The notes beneath the pieces were generated by a model, which saw only the letters and a program-made list of their open reading frames with translations, searched no databases and had not been told where the DNA came from. A stretch of DNA of 64,000 bases from Amoebidium appalachense (lineage: Eukaryota > Ichthyosporea): contig CAVNZM010000010.1 in the NCBI GenBank assembly GCA_963693365.1, positions 4,340,001-4,404,000 of the forward strand, read 5' to 3'. This document shows, piece after piece, positions 1-41,359 of this stretch (within the stretch, counting starts at the first letter, position 1; each line of letters begins with the position of its first letter). The position numbers and the translations under genes were made by a program.

Positions 1-82
1 AACTGCAATCTTATTCTATCGTTACGCAAAGCCCTGCCTTGCTCCGATTTGTGCCACAAGTCAATGCACGCACTGTATTTAC

Positions 83-16063
<15,981 letters not shown>

Positions 16064-17749
16064 AGAAATGGCTGCCCCTGTTGCCTGGGGGGGGCCTGAA
16101 CCGTCTTGAATGAAAATCTACCAACCCAACCCGTCGCCACAGATGTGCTTCGTTTAGAATTTGACTCGCACTGATGGCACTGAAAGCAATGTTGCTGCCA
16201 AGAAAAACCTATGAAGACGTGCGAGGCTCGACCATAGGCAAAGTGAAAAGCATCAGTTGTTCTGTAACGTTGATGTGTCAAGTACCCGTCTCCCATGTAT
16301 GCACCTGGTATACAAACCAGTTCCTCCACTTCGAGGATTCACCTGCGAGGATTTACCTGCGTCCCTAATAGTATCACCGCCTACCTTTGTTGCCTCAACA
16401 CAGACAACATTTCCAACAAAGACGATCATGAAACACCCAACCTTTGTCACCTGCTGAAGGAAAGCAGCATGATGCGGCCCCTGCTAGCATGAGCGGGTTC
16501 GTGGAATTCCGCCAGTTTTACCAACCCGCCAATGAAATCACAGGAACAGATTCCCCCTAGGCTTCTATGGCTCAAGCGATCTCGATATGGAAATCTGTAG
16601 ATCAGCTTAAGGCATTGCACACACTGAGACATTCACATAGTCAAATATAGATTTACGTAGGCCTGATGCTGGCACATATTACCTGCTATTTTCCTATAGC
16701 TACATGACATTATATAACGTTGGTGATAGTAGAAGGAGCATGATATCAAGAAGAAGATTGGAGTATTGACGTCACTGCCTTTCCCAAACCCCACAAACAC
16801 CTTTCAAGGTTGCCCGGCCCCAAATTGCACATTCAATACACGCTCTACGTTTTATTGGCCAGGTTACCCAGCTACTATAGACGGTTTATAGTTTTTATTA
16901 GAAGCTTTTTAGAATAAGGATGAGTAAATAACAGTATTAGATGTCCAATCAGAGCATTAGTAACCCGGGCCATTTGTTTTACTAACAGAAGATTTATTTA
17001 TTGTAAAATAAAGCTTGGCCGATTTTGCTCAGGACTAGGAGGACCTCATTGATCGTTCTCCCAGGCTTGCCTGGTGGGGGGTTTATAACACTCGTCGGTT
17101 ATTCATGCCCAGCCGCAGTACACCTCAAAACTGACTCCTGAGGCTCCTGAGCCCAACAAAATCGAGCTTCCGTATGCAGTAGCGTACAAATATACAATAT
17201 ATTTAATTATATATTTTTTAAGTTTTTTATGCTGCAAAAATACCCTGCTCTAAAGCCGTTTGGTATTCTGAGAGTTTTATACAGCAAAACAAAAATCAAA
17301 AACCGTCGTTTATACTAGAAATGAAGTGGGTATACGGGGTAGCCGGGTTCTGGGGCCGCTCCAAAAAAAACTGGAAAAAAAGGAAGGTGTTGGGGCCTTC
17401 CCCTGCATGAATGAAGAAGAAAACAAAGAAGTGTAGAAGGAACGACTATCTCCCCTTGTTTTTATTTTCTCAGTTCTAAGGGGTTTGCCTCGAATACAGC
17501 TCAGATGAGTCATGACTTGAACATGCACCTTGTCTCGGCCCCCATGAGCAGTCACAGTATGATTCGATTGCGGTTACCTCCATGCATATGCTCATGATGG
17601 CCGCCCCCTCAGTAGGAACATGCTAGTGCCCTTTACTCCTGAATCGATAGGATGGGTGTATGCAGTTGCTCCTTATATTAAGTTATCATAATTAAAGCAC
17701 CTAAAGCATCTTTCCTGACATCGCTGTTGGAAATTTCACCTCCCCTCTC

Positions 17750-17750
<1 letters not shown>
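16064..17750. other. Divergent intergenic region upstream of the Ca2+ pump; nothing coding recognised
   Basis: About 1.7 kb without long homopolymers. Short open frames on both strands (for example 16030-16457) show no family resemblance. It separates the minus-strand pump from the plus-strand GTPase, so promoters for both should lie between 16.1 and 20.1 kb. Confidence 0.5.
16767..16774. promoter_or_regulatory. Palindromic CRE/ATF-like site TGACGTCA
   Basis: Perfect TGACGTCA about 700 bp upstream of the pump start codon, with ATTGG (CCAAT box in reverse) at about 16758. The same octamer occurs beside a TATA box at 40892 and in the hairpin element at 60989. Binding is inferred only. Confidence 0.35.
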
Positions 17751-17799
<49 letters not shown>

Positions 17800-17945
17800 A
17801 AAAAAAAAAAAAAAGATCCCCAACCCCCCACAACCCTACACCAGCACCCTCCTCAATGCTCCCCCCTCTCCCTCCCCTCCGCCCGTCTTCCCCCTTCCCG
17901 CCATATGCCCTGGGGAGTTGGTGAGGGGGAGGATTTGCAGCACAG

Positions 17946-18152
17946 GTGGGATCGATGATGTTTTTATTTATACAAGCTATGTGGCTTCCACATCTGATCC
18001 CATTCACAAACATTGTGATGGCATGCATCAATGGTGTTGTCTTCACGTGCATCGATCCGTCTACTGGTCAAGTGGAAATTCGTGGGAATTTAGCTGCTTC
18101 TACAGAAGAGCACTGTAGAAGCAGCCACAGCATCAGCTTTTCAATAAGCTGA
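17946..18152 (+). CDS. Short open reading frame ending beside two hairpins, unrecognised
   Basis: A 68-codon open frame (MGSMMFLFIQ start) with ordinary amino-acid composition, unlike the surrounding repeat translations. No family is recognised. It could be the 3' end of a gene or chance. Two perfect hairpins lie at its end: stem 18093-18105 with 18113-18125, and stem 18132-18139 with 18146-18153. Confidence 0.2.
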   Translation: MGSMMFLFIQAMWLPHLIPFTNIVMACINGVVFTCIDPSTGQVEIRGNLAASTEEHCRSSHSISFSIS

Positions 18153-18153
18153 T
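18093..18153. repeat. Two tandem perfect hairpins (13-bp and 8-bp stems)
   Basis: Stem GCTGCTTCTACAG 18093-18105 pairs with 18113-18125 around a 7-nt loop. Stem ATCAGCTT 18132-18139 pairs with 18146-18153 around a 6-nt loop. They are only 6 nt apart. They could be RNA structures or a small element end. Confidence 0.8.
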
Positions 18154-18390
18154 CATAACATGCTAGCTGCTAATTTTGGTTGCTTGTACTGTAAGGATAC
18201 ATAGTAGAACAATAGACCGTCACTGTGATGCAGCACGTGAAGCCAGCACTCACATAACACCTTCATGTGTCCCACGGGTACTTCCAGCTCAGTTGCTGAT
18301 TCCTCTTGAAGCACATGTTCCTGTAGGTGGTTGCCCGGGCGGACGGGCAGGGGGGGAGAGGCCAGCGTCCGGGGGAGGGGGGGGGGAGGG

Positions 18391-18490
18391 GTCCACTGCA
18401 CTACACCCAGGGGGGGGGGGGGGTCCACTGCACTACACCTAGCAGATCGGGGGGGGGGGGGGGTCCACTGCACTACACCCAGCAGACCAG
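18391..18490. repeat. Three copies of a 20-bp unit separated by poly-G
   Basis: GTCCACTGCACTACACC recurs at 18391, 18423 and 18463, each flanked by 10-14 G; the last two also share the following AGCAGA. Confidence 0.9.
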
Positions 18491-18529
18491 AGCAGGTCAC
18501 CATCATCGACTTCCTTCCGTGCGCACATG

Positions 18530-18532
18530 CAT

Positions 18533-18566
<34 letters not shown>

Positions 18567-18680
18567 TTTCCCCCCCCCCCCCCCCCCCCCTTAAAAAGAA
18601 AAAAAAGGAAAAAAAGAAAAAAAAAGAAAAGAAGAGTTGTTGAAATGCAGCATGCAAATGGTATGCGTACTGCCAACACC

Positions 18681-18721
<41 letters not shown>

Positions 18722-19300
18722 GGGGGGGCCCCCCCTCCCCGGAGTTGCCCCCTGCTACTGAGGCTCGGCCTTGGAGCTTCTATTTAGTTCCTGATTGGGG
18801 ATGAAACGGTCGATTAATTTTTTTAAGGAGAAGTCCAGACAAAGAGGATATGGCCACTGGCAAGAGCACGTGTGATTGACTAGCGTCAGACAAACGAACC
18901 TTCTTCTCCCCCAACCCTTCATCTTCTTTTCCCAAGATTTCAACCTCCCCCTTCCCTTCCCCGTCCTCCCCCCACCCCCCCCACCCCCCGGAGTTCCGAT
19001 GATAGTCTTAAAACCTTTCGAATCTCCTTTACACTATGGTTCACCGGTGGGAAGAAGTGATGCTTATTGCCCTACCACTCCCTGTTGATCGAATTTTTGT
19101 CCACCTCTCCGTTTCCAGTTGACTCCTAAGCCCCTGGCAGCTCCATCGGTAGTTGCCCCCCTCCCCAGCCCCTCCCCCCCCCTTTCCTCCCCTCGATCCC
19201 CTTACTCTCTCCACACTTCTTGATGCCCCCTCTTCTCTCTCCGATTCTCTCTTCCCCCTCCCCCCTCCCCCCCCCCCCCCCCCCCAAAAAAAAAAACAGC

Positions 19301-19331
<31 letters not shown>

Positions 19332-20071
19332 ACACACCACCACCACCACCACTACCTAAGACCACCACCACCATTAGTGCTTAAATACAGCAACCAGGTC
19401 TGAGGAAAAAATGCACGCGGGGGGGAGGGGGGGAGGGGGGGGGAGGGGGGGGGGGGGTTGGGAAGGGGGCCGGGGGGGGGGGGGGGGGGGGGATCTTCAC
19501 CACCCTGTGCTGATCTTTTGCGTTGTGTTCTGCTTCCCTGGGTTTACGTATCGTGGCATGATGGCCATACAACTCATCGGAGATTGGACCCTTTGTCATG
19601 ATAACTTGAAGGGAAAAAAAGACACACAGTTTATTTTCTTAAGCTTATTAAGACTGTATCTTTTTTTATAACATGCCTTTTGTTTTCTTTTTTTTCCCTT
19701 TTTTTTTCTTTTTTTTTTTTCCCTCTCTTTTTGGGGCCCCCCTTTTGGTAGAAGATGTCCATGGGTATTTTACCGTTCTGAAGCTCTAAATCTTGTGATG
19801 TGAACTTCAAATGATAGCATGCATACAAGTAAAACACGATCACGTGTATCCTGTGTTTTCGTTTTTCTTGCTGAGCCGTGTCGAGCGACAAGCTGAAATC
19901 GGGTTGCAAAGACACAAAAACACAAAAACGAAGTTTTACGGACGAGCAATGAAAAGCAAGAACAGACTGCACTTTTAGAGCTTAACGTAAATCACAAACA
20001 GAGAACTGTTTCTGCACATCCACAGCATAGATGTATAACAAAGGACGCTCTAACTCATTCTGTTTAGGGGG

Positions 20072-20104
<33 letters not shown>

Positions 20105-20140
20105 AAAGGAAGAAAAGCCTGAAAACATTTTCCTATTAAG
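18530..20140. other. Intergenic/5' region of the GTPase gene: homopolymers and C/T-rich DNA
   Basis: Long C runs (18535-18590, 19262-19318), G runs (18682-18728, 19420-19492), a fused T(n)A(n) at 20073-20107 and otherwise pyrimidine-rich DNA. A first exon supplying the GTPase start codon may lie here but is not identifiable. Confidence 0.5.
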
Positions 20141-34573
<14,433 letters not shown>

Positions 34574-34876
34574 GTACCGGGTGGATATGCAAGTCAGGCC
34601 CCCTTCTCCCGGCCGGGGATGCGCAATGGATCTGCAACACATCTGTTCTCACCGGTATCCCCCCCCCCCCCCCCTTCCCCTTGTCCACACACCCTCACAA
34701 ACCCCCCCCCCCCCCCCCCCCCACCCCCCCCCCCCTCCCTTCCCCTTCCAAAACCAATGTATTTGTGGTTGTTCTCCCGGGAGAGAGGGAGAGGAGAGGG
34801 GTGGGGTGATTGTGTGTGTGTGTTTGGGTGGGGGAGGTGGGGGGGGGAGGGGCGGATACCAAAGAAAAAGATTCGG

Positions 34877-34882
34877 AATAAA
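34877..34882 (+). terminator. Possible polyadenylation signal AATAAA of the GTPase gene
   Basis: Canonical AATAAA about 304 nt after the TAG stop at 34571-34573, followed by A-rich sequence. Position is plausible for a 3' UTR end. Confidence 0.4.
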
Positions 34883-35030
34883 GTAGAAAAAACATTACAG
34901 CTATGCACGACTGCAGGTGCCAAATATTCATGGAATTATGCGTATCGGCCACGAGAACAAACCTTCGAACCTCATACCTTTGCGTCCTCCCGCCTAAATT
35001 TCCCCCTTTTCCAGAGAAATGTGTGTGTGT

Positions 35031-35067
<37 letters not shown>

Positions 35068-35191
35068 GGGTCCGTGCGAGAACGTTGTGCGTCGGTGTCT
35101 ATGGGTGTGTGAAGGGTTGACAACCCATCTCCCAACACTCACCTCGTCTCCCTCCCTCCCCACTTCAACACCCATGCCCGTCTCCCCACGG

Positions 35192-35194
<3 letters not shown>

Positions 35195-35242
<48 letters not shown>

Positions 35243-35260
35243 AAAAAAAAAAAAAAAAAC
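35195..35260. repeat. Fused poly-C/poly-A tract
   Basis: About 37 C, a single G, then about 27 A. Similar C(n)A(n) fusions occur at 35559-35618, 35939-35985 and 36166-36211. Confidence 0.95.
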
Positions 35261-35261
35261 C

Positions 35262-35556
35262 CGAAAACAAATTTTCTGTTATTACTGTCGATGATGCCTT
35301 CCCGGGCCCACACAAAGACCTTGATTCCGCTGCCCAGTCCATGTTCCTCCGACCGAATTCACACCCTTTCTGCCCCTTCCCCTCCCCCAAATTTTGGTCC
35401 CTGACCCGTTTCTATCGTCCTGTTCTTTTCGAAACAGGTAAATGCCCAGCAACCTCCCGGAGACGAGAGATGAGGGTGAGGGTGACGGTGCGGAGTCCGA
35501 TTGAGATTCAAGCAATGCATTTGTGAGGCAGAATGGTCAGTGCCCCACCTCCTTCC

Positions 35557-35602
<46 letters not shown>

Positions 35603-35918
35603 AAAAAAAAAAAAAAAAGGAAAGAAAGAAGAAAAGGAAAAAAGGAAAAAAGGAAAAAAAGGAAAAAGGGGGGAAAAAAAATTCTAAAAAAAAAGGACGT
35701 AAAAGGGACAAGACAAAGACAAAAAAATGAAAAACAAAACTAAGAGATCAGCATCTACCCCCTCTATTGGCTCTGTACCTGTCACAGTAATACAGTCAAG
35801 CACCACGGACGAGCCGGAATACTTTAACCCAAAACACACACTAGAAGCCATGTATGTCGTATCGTCAAACGGTTATCAAACTTGCCACCATAGAGCGCCA
35901 TTAAAATGCAGTATATAG
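35262..35918 (+). CDS. Candidate coding segments of an unrecognised plus-strand gene
   Basis: Two open stretches with protein-like composition flank a poly-C/poly-A block: 35268-35526 (contains FSVITVDDAFPGPHKDLDSA) and 35727-35918 (contains STTDEPEYFNPKHTLEAM, then a stop). A donor-like ACAG|GTAAAT at about 35438 could end the first. No family is recognised. They may be exons of one gene, distal alternative exons of the GTPase, or chance. Confidence 0.25.
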
Positions 35919-35948
35919 CGCTCATTATCCCCTTCTTCCCCCCCCCCC

Positions 35949-35980
<32 letters not shown>

Positions 35981-36162
35981 AAAAAAAGAAAAAAAAAAAT
36001 TCCTCGTCCTCGTATGGATCCCATCCCATTCCTTCCCGGAAGGTGAGCCTGCGCAACATAACATTTTGTTATGGTGATACTAGTATAGCAAATCCCAGTT
36101 ATGGCATCAATTGGAAACATCATTAGTGAGAGAGTCTATGTAAAAGCGTCTGCCATAAATTG

Positions 36163-36194
<32 letters not shown>

Positions 36195-36235
36195 ATAAAA
36201 AAAAAAAAAAACACCACCACCACACCACTACCAAA

Positions 36236-36430
<195 letters not shown>

Positions 36431-37694
36431 TATCCACCTATCCAGGGACCCTCACTTCTTTTGAGGCAGGAATTCCAACTGAGACCTGCACCTTGTGTTG
36501 TCAGTGGAGCAGCATTACACTGACATTTTCTTGTAAAGCTGATTTTCATTGGCAATCTATGCCACTGGGCATTGTTGTCTGGTCTTTTTTTATTTTATAT
36601 GCCATACCACCGTTTTTTGCGTGGGTACCGTGCTTGTGCTCTACCCTGATGTCAAGATGTCGTTTTGTTCGTTTCTTATTGACTTTGTTTCCCATGTTTC
36701 CTGGGGTTCAAAAGAAATTATGTATAGGCAGACAGACAGTGGCAAGCGAACACACCAATAGGTAATGACGTTCAATAAAACAGCCGTTGCGTGAACATGC
36801 GCCCACACACCCCACGGCACAAAACACAAAGTTCAGCAAAGCAAAGGGGAAGGCAGGAAAAGAAGCACACTCTGCTGCTGTTCATTGTTTTCTCCCAAAT
36901 TCTCATAATAATTGCCGAGGCCTTGGTAGAGGTATCTAATTCCTTAAAAAAAGTGGAACTTGGTTTATCATTTGCAATCGCGCTTGCCCACCGCCTGGGT
37001 TGGGTTGGGTTGGGTTGGATCTGTGTGTGTGTGTGTGTGAGGTGGTGGTGGTGGTGGTTAGGGGGAGGGGGGGGGGGGGGGAGGGGCTGGAAGAAAAAGG
37101 TCACAAATGATCGGCGGATCCTACCGGTAGCAGAGATTTTCGTTGCACACCCAAAACAGAATTCTTCCGTTCTTTTCCCTTGTAGACTCTACATGCGCGG
37201 GCAATATCTCATTCATCGCAGAACGGTTCATATGGTGTAGGTGACCATATACTGAAAAAACAAGATTACGTGAAAAACGTTGCGAGTATTATAGCTGCAC
37301 AAGTATTTTTTCGGACACACATGTTCCAGGAGGAGGACGAGGAGGGGGGGGGGAGGGGACTTGTTGGTTTGCGAATGCCACTTGGCTCTTTTGATAAGAC
37401 CGGGCTAGTTTTATTTGGACCCTGCCAAAACTGGTCACAGACCAGCAGAAGTTGTAAAGTTGTCCTACATGTATCATACGACTAGTCATATCATGAGTCC
37501 TACTTGCAAACCTACATACGGAATTCTATTATAATTCGTTCTTTTAGTACACTCTAAATAGGTATAGTCACCAACTCTTAGCTGGATTCCAGCCGTTACT
37601 TCAAGATTCTTGTTTATCCTACGCATATTAAACTTCGTGCTTTGTTATATTTCTTAAGATCCAGCAGATTTCACTACTGCTAAAGCACTCAGAT
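36431..37694. other. Intergenic, nothing firmly recognised
   Basis: A minus-strand open stretch at about 36840-37000 (contains ASAIANDKPSSTFFKELD) looks protein-like but has no recognised family. Four TTGGG units at 36997-37018 are followed by a GGT repeat and a G run. The region downstream of the zinc-finger gene has AATAAA on the minus strand at 37415-37410. Confidence 0.3.
37410..37415 (-). terminator. Possible polyadenylation signal of the zinc-finger gene
   Basis: AATAAA on the minus strand about 280 nt past the stop codon at 37695. Confidence 0.3.
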
Positions 37695-38774
37695 TCAAGC
37701 AACAACCTGAGGCTGTGACCGCCGGGGATGCTGGACCAGCTGTTCAAGCTCCACGCCCTCAACCTCCTCTGCGTAGGCGGTTTCGAACCCGAGCTGATCC
37801 GCCATCTTTGACTGGTAGAGGCTCTGCGCTTGCTGTTGCCTGCGCTGTTGCATCTCTCGCTGCTCCCAAGCCTCCAGTTCGCCAAGAGTACCAGCAGCCG
37901 CTTGCTGGGCATAGGCACGTTGGCTAGAAAGCACGGGGTCGATCATTCTGGTCAGACCCGTAGGGCCGCTGGGCCACCACCTGGAATCAACCACGTCGAC
38001 CTCTTGCTGGGGATAGTCGTACATATCAACCGCATACACGAGTTGGGTGGAGCCCAGGCCTGCTGGACGCACATCTTGGAAGCGGACACCGTCGACATAG
38101 TACTCATCTACGTAGCAGGCACCGGGGAAGGTCACATCTTCCTCCCAGAAACCTTGTGGGCTCATCTCCTCGGCAAACTGGTAGGTAAATTGACCATTTT
38201 GGCTCACGAAAACGCCACCCGGTTGTGCGTAGAAAGCTTCTTCTGTAGACCGGTAGAACATCTCCGGTGTGTAGGGGCTCTGGGCATAGACGAGGCCGTT
38301 TGAGTCTAGAGTAGGGGTGACATCGGGGAAGAAGGAAACATTGATAGGCCGTGCGGCGTATCTGCTGTCGGCAACGGTGGTTGCGGAAGAGGGGGAGGAG
38401 GCACGTTGTGTGCCTACGGGTGGGGATGAGACTGGGGTGCGATCTTTGTGCAGGTACTCGTCTGATTCGACGGTCTCATTGCTCGACATCGAATTTGTCC
38501 TCTTGGTGCCAAAGGCTTCGCTGGTGTGGCGCTTGGCTGGTCTCTCCTCAGCACCAATGGAACTGCGGCGGCGGATTGTGTGGATTTGATCCTTGTGATG
38601 TCTGCGGTAGTGCTGCCTTCGACTGTGCTCGTTTGAGTAACGTCTGTCGACACAACCAAACTGGCACGTATAGCTGCGCCCGGCAGACACCCGTGGCCCC
38701 GCAGCAGGAGCTACAGGCATGACTGCTAGGGGGTCTATGGTGGCTACGGGGCGGAGAACGTTGACAGCGGCCAT
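37695..38774 (-). CDS. Intronless protein with one N-terminal C2H2-type zinc finger, 359 aa
   Basis: Uninterrupted 359-codon frame starting MAAVNVLRPV. Near residues 35-60 is a zinc-finger-like block: YTCQFGC, then 13 residues to QHYRRHH, i.e. C-x3-C-x13-H-x3-H, a slightly long C2H2 spacing. A basic stretch (RRRSSIGAEERPAKRH) follows and could be a nuclear localisation signal. The middle is rich in Ser/Thr, then Tyr, Phe, Asp and Glu, resembling an acidic/aromatic activation region; the C-terminal part has a Gln-rich helix (QREMQQRRQQQAQ). A nuclear DNA-binding regulator is inferred. It has no introns while its neighbours have many, and sits in a homopolymer-poor island, so recent arrival or retroposition is possible. 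A TATA box and CCAAT box lie upstream. Confidence 0.8.
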   Translation of the reverse strand: MAAVNVLRPVATIDPLAVMPVAPAAGPRVSAGRSYTCQFGCVDRRYSNEHSRRQHYRRHHKDQIHTIRRRSSIGAEERPAKRHTSEAFGTKRTNSMSSNETVESDEYLHKDRTPVSSPPVGTQRASSPSSATTVADSRYAARPINVSFFPDVTPTLDSNGLVYAQSPYTPEMFYRSTEEAFYAQPGGVFVSQNGQFTYQFAEEMSPQGFWEEDVTFPGACYVDEYYVDGVRFQDVRPAGLGSTQLVYAVDMYDYPQQEVDVVDSRWWPSGPTGLTRMIDPVLSSQRAYAQQAAAGTLGELEAWEQREMQQRRQQQAQSLYQSKMADQLGFETAYAEEVEGVELEQLVQHPRRSQPQVVA

Positions 38775-38897
38775 CTTCTAACATAAACAAGAAACGATGA
38801 GAAAAAAACCAATCCTGTTTCAAGTTTCACAGATTCCCGTAGTTCATTTCGTGCACCAAGACGTTTGTGAGCTCTGGACGACAGGCGCCAAAGTCAC

Positions 38898-38905
38898 CTT
38901 TTATA
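38898..38905 (-). promoter_or_regulatory. TATA box TATAAAAG of the zinc-finger gene
   Basis: TATAAAAG on the minus strand, 124-131 nt before the ATG at 38774; a CCAAT box in reverse orientation lies about 55 nt further upstream (about 38961). Confidence 0.6.
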
Positions 38906-38965
38906 ATGCTGTTGTGAGGGCCAACCCCGCCCGACGGTTTGATTCAAACGACTGACTTTCAACCA

Positions 38966-40890
38966 ATCAAAGTACTGTGGGTTTGGGAGCTGGGCGAAGG
39001 TATGCAGGCGAAGAGGAGTGCAAAATCATCAGGCTGTCGCCATGGCGTTGCGTGTCCTACATGGGATGAGGCTCAGCAATTAATATGGGCAAGTGCCGGT
39101 CGCTTACGGCATAAAGGGACCGCGCGCTACAAAGTTACATGATATCAGGATATGTACTTAATTATTCTGAAAATTGATAGTATGCAGAAGTTTCTTTTTT
39201 CCTGGCCTATCAAGGAAACGACGACAGTATTCACACGCAGCATAATAGCCTGAGCTGGTCACTACGGACGCCGGCTTCTTGATCGAATCAGCGCGCCGCA
39301 TTGTGAGCCGCATACTAATTACGCATTCTCCCCAAACCTTCACATGGCGTTTCGGGGAGGACATAGAACTTTGAATATATACAGACATAAATACATGTAC
39401 CTCTTGTCAAAATTATAAACTATTTTTCCTATTTTTGCAGCCATGCCAACGTGCTTGTTTCTATGATTTGTAAAGCGCGCTACATGCAATCAACTCGAGC
39501 CTCCCGGCTAGCAGATCTTAGCGAATGCACTCCTATTGGATGAACTGCCTAATGAGTCTGCCAATAGGATCTCACTGTACGCTGATTGGGCTGCCGCAAT
39601 GAAACCGCAAGTTGTTGAACATGCAAGCTTCGCAACCAGAGTAATGTTATAGTTGTGTGTATAAGCATGTTCTTATATACCTATAGTCAGTGGCAGATTG
39701 ATTATGATTATAAATGATTATGATTATAAATGTTCGAATGAATGAGCTTTGAGTGGGCAGGTAATCCAATGTTTGAAACTTTGCACTCTGCTAAGGCATT
39801 CTCGAGAACATGATTTGATTGGACCCCTGGAAAGTGCGTGGTTACCCAATGCGAAAAAAGTCTGGTAACACAGCCATGGAGTAAACATAATTATGCTAAA
39901 ACATGTGTAGTGACGCACTTCCGTAGACCGTAGCACAATACGTGGCGCCTGCAGAATATTACAGTGTATTACTGGAGCCTGCCGCGCCAAGTCATCTCTT
40001 CTCGGTTGCCGTCGGTCTACAGGGCCGTTGAACGTCACACATACCTCCCTGTTTGATCCGTGCCGGCACGTTACGTGATCGGGGATGTGCATCGCACTCG
40101 ACTCGTTATCTGTGCCAAACCGTGATAGTACCATGCACGGTCACGAGGATGGCCATGGTGGGTTGCACACACGCATATTCAAGTGCATATGTCTCTAGAT
40201 GGCGTATAGCTACCAGCATGCACACATCCACGCGTGGCAACCTGTGCACATGACACGTGATCGAGTTGCCACCATCGACGTCATGACTCGTGCGCATGCC
40301 GGCACGCTTGCTAGCGCTCAGCGGCCTGGCCTCAGTGATGCGCCACGTGGGCCGGGCTGTGTCGAGCATCAACACAATCCGATCATTGACGTCGTGAATT
40401 GACTGTGCCCCTGGGATATCTCCGGATCCACGTCGAAACATACATCCAGGCGAAGAAAAAAAATCGTTTTACGTAGCCTCACGTGCACTAGTGCAAGGGC
40501 ATCATGGCCCGTACGGTTGCACAGCTGCAGCTCCTCCGGGTAGCTACAGTCGGGCATTGGCTCTCCAGCAGTTCGAGCTGCCTGCTGCAGACTGGCAGAG
40601 CTTTTTCCAGCCAGGGATCTGCGTTCCTGTGGCTTATGCCAGCTAATTGTGTGCGCTCTGGGTTCATACCACTTGTAGCTCCCCCCTCCGCCGAGGGTTT
40701 TGTGGGCAGACTCGGCAGACGGAAATAATTTGGTAATGATAACACTGCTCGAGATATGTACACATAACGAAGAACGCAAACCTCTTAAGTTCACCAATTA
40801 ATTGCAAGTTATGAACTGTACCTACTATAGCCAGGTATGATATATCAATGATCCGACCTGAATCGATAAATGCTCCAACCAGAGTACTGT
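38966..40890. other. Unique sequence without a recognised gene
   Basis: Balanced composition, no homopolymers. Overlapping open frames at 39724-40441 on both strands show no family signature; several CACGTG, CATG and ACGTCA-type words occur. Confidence 0.4.
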
Positions 40891-40891
40891 A

Positions 40892-40911
40892 TGACGTCAT
40901 CATATAAAAAC
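40892..40911 (+). promoter_or_regulatory. CRE-like site directly followed by a TATA box
   Basis: TGACGTCA at 40892-40899 and TATAAAA at 40903-40909 on the plus strand, a compact core-promoter arrangement. The first downstream ATG opens only a very short frame, and the next recognisable gene (piggyBac) points toward it, so the transcript, if any, would be non-coding or lost. Confidence 0.4.
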
Positions 40912-41359
40912 GCCTGGCGCAGGGTCAGTTTTGCACGTGTTACTCTCTTTTTCTCACCATTTTACCCTAACGTGACAGGGAACAAGCACATCACAAAAAA
41001 ACCGTAGAAAAATTCTTGGCGGGGTAGTGGCTTAGTAAGTAATGGTAGGCATTCAACGATTTTGAGCTTCAATTTACGGAGAACTTTGTAGTGTTTGCGC
41101 ACCCCATGACTACAATAATTTCTCGGAATGCTTGTTGGTATGGCTTATTTTGCACTTTACGGGTTCTGGCACCGGGAGGCCATAGGCCTGAGCCAAGAAA
41201 AACGTCAAACTTGTTACAAATGCGTGCCAAAGATGCATACTTTAAACGTTCACGTTGTTGCTTTTGCACCACAGGTGCATTTTTCGTTTGAGAAACATTG
41301 ACATCAGCTTTCAAATTCGTTTTTTTCGGTACACACACTTCAAATAACCCTTTTAGCAT

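Noticed and set aside
36997-37018. Telomere-like TTGGG units
   Set aside because: Only about four units, continuing into a GGT and G-run repeat; no subtelomeric context.
41069-41359. 96-codon minus-strand frame whose ATG follows the piggyBac stop
   Set aside because: The adjacency TAG-ATG is probably chance; no family resemblance and it lies in the expected 3' untranslated/element end.
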